From Phenylobacterium sp. (GTDB taxonomy: Bacteria > Pseudomonadota > Alphaproteobacteria > Caulobacterales > Caulobacteraceae), in assembly GCF_019636135.1 (NCBI RefSeq), contig NZ_JAHBYD010000003.1:62001-126000 (forward strand): a stretch of 64,000 nt of DNA, given 5' to 3'. Positions 62,421-64,000 of this stretch are shown piece by piece. The notes below the pieces were generated by a model, which was not told where the DNA came from, ran no database searches, and saw only the letters and a program-made list of their open reading frames with translations. The position numbers and the translations under genes are program-made. Every line of letters begins with the position of its first letter. Positions within the stretch are counted from its first letter, which is position 1.

Positions 62421-62969
62421 GTGGACAAGGGCGATCCCGACGACGAACTCGTGTCGCGCGTGGCCCGGGGCGACCCGGCGGCCGCGCGGGCGCTGGTCGC
62501 GCGGAAGCTGCCGCGCCTGCTGTCCCTGGCCGGCCGGATGCTGGGCGACGGCGGCGACGCCGAGGACGTGGCGCAGGAGGCCTTCGTGCGGGTCTGGAAG
62601 CAGGCCCCCAGGTGGCGGCCCGGCGCGGCGCGGTTCGACACCTGGCTGCACCGCGTGGCGCTGAACCTCTGCTACGACCGCCTGCGCCGCCGCCGCGAAC
62701 TGGCCTATGCCGAGCCGCCCGAGCGGGTGGACGAAGGGCCGGGGCCGGACCGCGGCCTCCAGGCGGCGGACACCGGACGCCGCGTGTCGGCGGCGCTCCG
62801 GGCCCTGCCGGAACGGCAGCGCGAGGCGGTGGTGCTGTGCCACTATCAGGAGCTCGGCAACATCGAGGCCGCGGCCGTGATGGGCGTGAGCGTCGAGGCG
62901 CTGGAGAGCCTGCTGGGCCGGGGCCGCCGCGCGCTTCGCGCCGCACTGATCGACCTGAAGGAGACGTGA
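62421..62969 (+). CDS. ECF-type RNA polymerase sigma factor
   Basis: 182 residues from the GTG at 62421, after AGAGGG. Region 2: LVSRVARGDPAAARALVARKLPRLLSLAGRMLGDGGDAEDVAQEAFVRVWKQAPRW and FDTWLHRVALNLCYDRLRRRR. Region 4: ALRALPERQREAVVLCHYQELGNIEAAAVMGVSVEALESLLGRGRRALRAAL. It directs RNA polymerase to a specific promoter set. The next two genes encode membrane proteins likely to control it. A long frame beginning at 59928 is spurious. Confidence 0.93.
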   Translation: MDKGDPDDELVSRVARGDPAAARALVARKLPRLLSLAGRMLGDGGDAEDVAQEAFVRVWKQAPRWRPGAARFDTWLHRVALNLCYDRLRRRRELAYAEPPERVDEGPGPDRGLQAADTGRRVSAALRALPERQREAVVLCHYQELGNIEAAAVMGVSVEALESLLGRGRRALRAALIDLKET

Positions 62970-62976
62970 GGACGGC

Positions 62977-63396
62977 ATGACTCCCGACCGATTCGAGACC
63001 CTCGCCGAGGCCTGGGGCGGCGACGTCGCCCGCTGGCCCGACGCCGAACGCGAGGCCGCCGCCGCGCTGATGGCGGAACAACCGGCATGGGCCGCCCAGG
63101 CCCTGGCCCGCGCCGCCGAGCTGGACGCGGCGCTGGACGCGTGCGCGGCGCCCCGCGTTCGGGGCGTGCTGGCCGAGCGGATCGCGGCGGGCGCGCCCAG
63201 GCCGCGGGCGGCGCGCTGGGTCGGCTGGCTGGTCCCGGCCGGGATGGGCGCAGGCCTGGCCGCGGCCTGTGCGGCAGGGGTGCTGGTGGGGGCGCAGGCT
63301 TCCGCGCCGGCCGGGGCGGCGGCCTCCGACACCGACGCGCTGGTCACCGCCGTCAGCAGCGACGACTTCAGCCTCTATGTGGACGAGGACGCATGA
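62977..63396 (+). CDS. Single-pass membrane protein, candidate anti-sigma factor
   Basis: 139 residues: cytoplasmic N-terminal helices (DRFETLAEAWGGDVARWPDAEREAAAALMAEQPAWAAQALARAAELDAAL), a membrane segment at about 77-97 (VGWLVPAGMGAGLAAACAAGVLVGA) and a short acidic periplasmic tail. It starts 7 nt after the sigma factor stop and overlaps the following gene. Position and topology suit an anti-sigma factor, but no zinc-type HxxxCxxC motif is present. Confidence 0.72.
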   Translation: MTPDRFETLAEAWGGDVARWPDAEREAAAALMAEQPAWAAQALARAAELDAALDACAAPRVRGVLAERIAAGAPRPRAARWVGWLVPAGMGAGLAAACAAGVLVGAQASAPAGAAASDTDALVTAVSSDDFSLYVDEDA

Positions 63397-63905
63397 TCAC
63401 CCGCACCGCATGGCTGGCGGGGGCGCTGTTCGTGTCGCTGGCGCTGAACGTCTTCGTCGGCGGCGCCTTCCTGGGCGCGCACCTGGTGGAGAAGGAGCGC
63501 CCGGGGCCGCCCGCCGGCGCGGCCCTCGGAGCGCGCAACCCGGTGGCCGCGGCGGTCGCGACGCTGTCGCCCGGGAGCCAGGCGCGGTGGCGCGAGCAGC
63601 TTCCCGAGTACGCCCAGACCTACGGCCCCAAGATGCGCGAGGCGCGCCGCACCGCGCGGCAGGCGATGCGGAGCTTCGGCGCCGAGCCCTTCGACGACGA
63701 CCAGGCGATGGAAGACTTGGCGCGCGCCCGGGCGCTGGAGTTCGAGAGCCGCAACGCCATGGACCGCAAGCTGGTGACCTTCGCCGCCGCTCTGCCCCAG
63801 GCCGAACGGGCGCGGTTCGGCGAGGCGCTGTCGCGGCCGATGCTGCGGCGCGCGCCGAGGGACGAGCCGGTGGGCGGTCCGACCGGCGCGCGCAAGGAGA
63901 GGTGA
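63393..63905 (+). CDS. Periplasmic heavy-metal sensor-like protein (CnrX/Spy-like)
   Basis: 170 residues. An N-terminal membrane anchor (WLAGALFVSLALNVFVGGAFLGAHLV) is followed by a long helical periplasmic part: LSPGSQARWREQLPEYAQTYGPKMREARRTARQAMRSFGAEPFDDDQAMEDLARARALEFESRNAMDRKLVTFAAALP. This is the CnrX/ZraP/Spy-like helical hairpin seen in metal-sensing sigma operons. It starts with ATG overlapping the previous stop. With the EF-hand protein it may report periplasmic metal or calcium to the sigma factor. Confidence 0.82.
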   Translation: MITRTAWLAGALFVSLALNVFVGGAFLGAHLVEKERPGPPAGAALGARNPVAAAVATLSPGSQARWREQLPEYAQTYGPKMREARRTARQAMRSFGAEPFDDDQAMEDLARARALEFESRNAMDRKLVTFAAALPQAERARFGEALSRPMLRRAPRDEPVGGPTGARKER

Positions 63906-63951
63906 AACGTCCTCGCGGCGCGCGACGGTCCTCCTCCCGTGCAGTCCATAT

Positions 63952-63972
63952 GTTCTCTTTTTGTTCTTGACT
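63952..63972 (+). promoter_or_regulatory. LexA (SOS) box and -35 element of a gene beyond the window
   Basis: GTTC (63952-63955), seven bases, GTTC (63963-63966) is a perfect SOS box, directly followed by TTGACT (63967-63972). It matches the toxin promoter box on the minus strand at 42404-42424 at 19 of 21 positions. The regulated gene should start just after base 64000 on the plus strand. Confidence 0.75.
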
Positions 63973-64000
63973 TTCGACCGATCTGCCCGATGGTGTGTCG

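Overview
The window is GC-rich alphaproteobacterial chromosome, most likely from the order Caulobacterales (Phenylobacterium or Caulobacter relatives). The evidence is a DivJ-like kinase beside sufE, a CtrA paralogue, a MucR/Ros regulator, a PEPxxWA-CTERM protein, SOS boxes of the GTTC-N7-GTTC type and TTAA-N7-TTAA CtrA boxes. No rRNA and no CRISPR array were seen. Family names come from motif recognition, not from searches.

Layout. 1-2.3 kb: right end of a mobile island (DUF3489, DUF2924, large serine recombinase), then tRNA-Pro and tRNA-Gln. 3-7.4 kb: a signalling cluster with a single-domain receiver, a CtrA paralogue, a kinase with a CckA-type H-box, and a FixL/FixJ-like pair. A near-identical 13-15 bp site lies upstream of all three transcription units. 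7.5-16.8 kb: acetyltransferase, oligopeptidase B, trypsin-like protease, ArsR regulator, MaoC hydratase, a toxin-antitoxin pair, acyl-CoA ligase, beta-lactamase-fold hydrolase and enoyl-CoA hydratase. 17-23 kb: MucR, a PAS protein, SufE, an orphan kinase, DivJ and two conserved proteins. 23-31 kb: second acyl-CoA ligase, luciferase-like oxidoreductase, MsrA, a MazF-type pair, release factor 3, rRNA methyltransferase and RsuA. 31-40 kb: a CtrA-box-associated helical-repeat protein, a TonB-C-like exported protein, an ABC importer, an ABC-F protein, a Cys-cluster protein and the PEP-CTERM protein.

40-46.5 kb: a DnaJ-family protein, then a lower-GC insert holding a predicted nuclease toxin and a probable immunity protein under a promoter with a perfect SOS box, then an exported PepSY-like protein with a PhoP/PhoQ-like pair and a conserved helical protein. 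46.5-58 kb: cytochrome c maturation genes ccmI-ccmE-ccmF-ccmH, DegP, an OmpR-type two-component pair, parDE overlapping glnE, and glnE. 58-64 kb: a Fur-box-preceded pair of exporter-fold ABC subunits (IrtAB/YbtPQ type), an EF-hand/ECF sigma/membrane protein/metal-sensor-like operon, and a second SOS-box promoter pointing out of the window.

Most interesting points: (i) the SOS-controlled toxin/immunity pair, where the promoter fixes a TTG start; (ii) a compact second CckA/CtrA-like module sharing a FixJ-like site with a FixL-like kinase that lacks the haem histidine; (iii) parDE wired by overlapping codons to glnE; (iv) several families of imperfect-hairpin repeats between genes.
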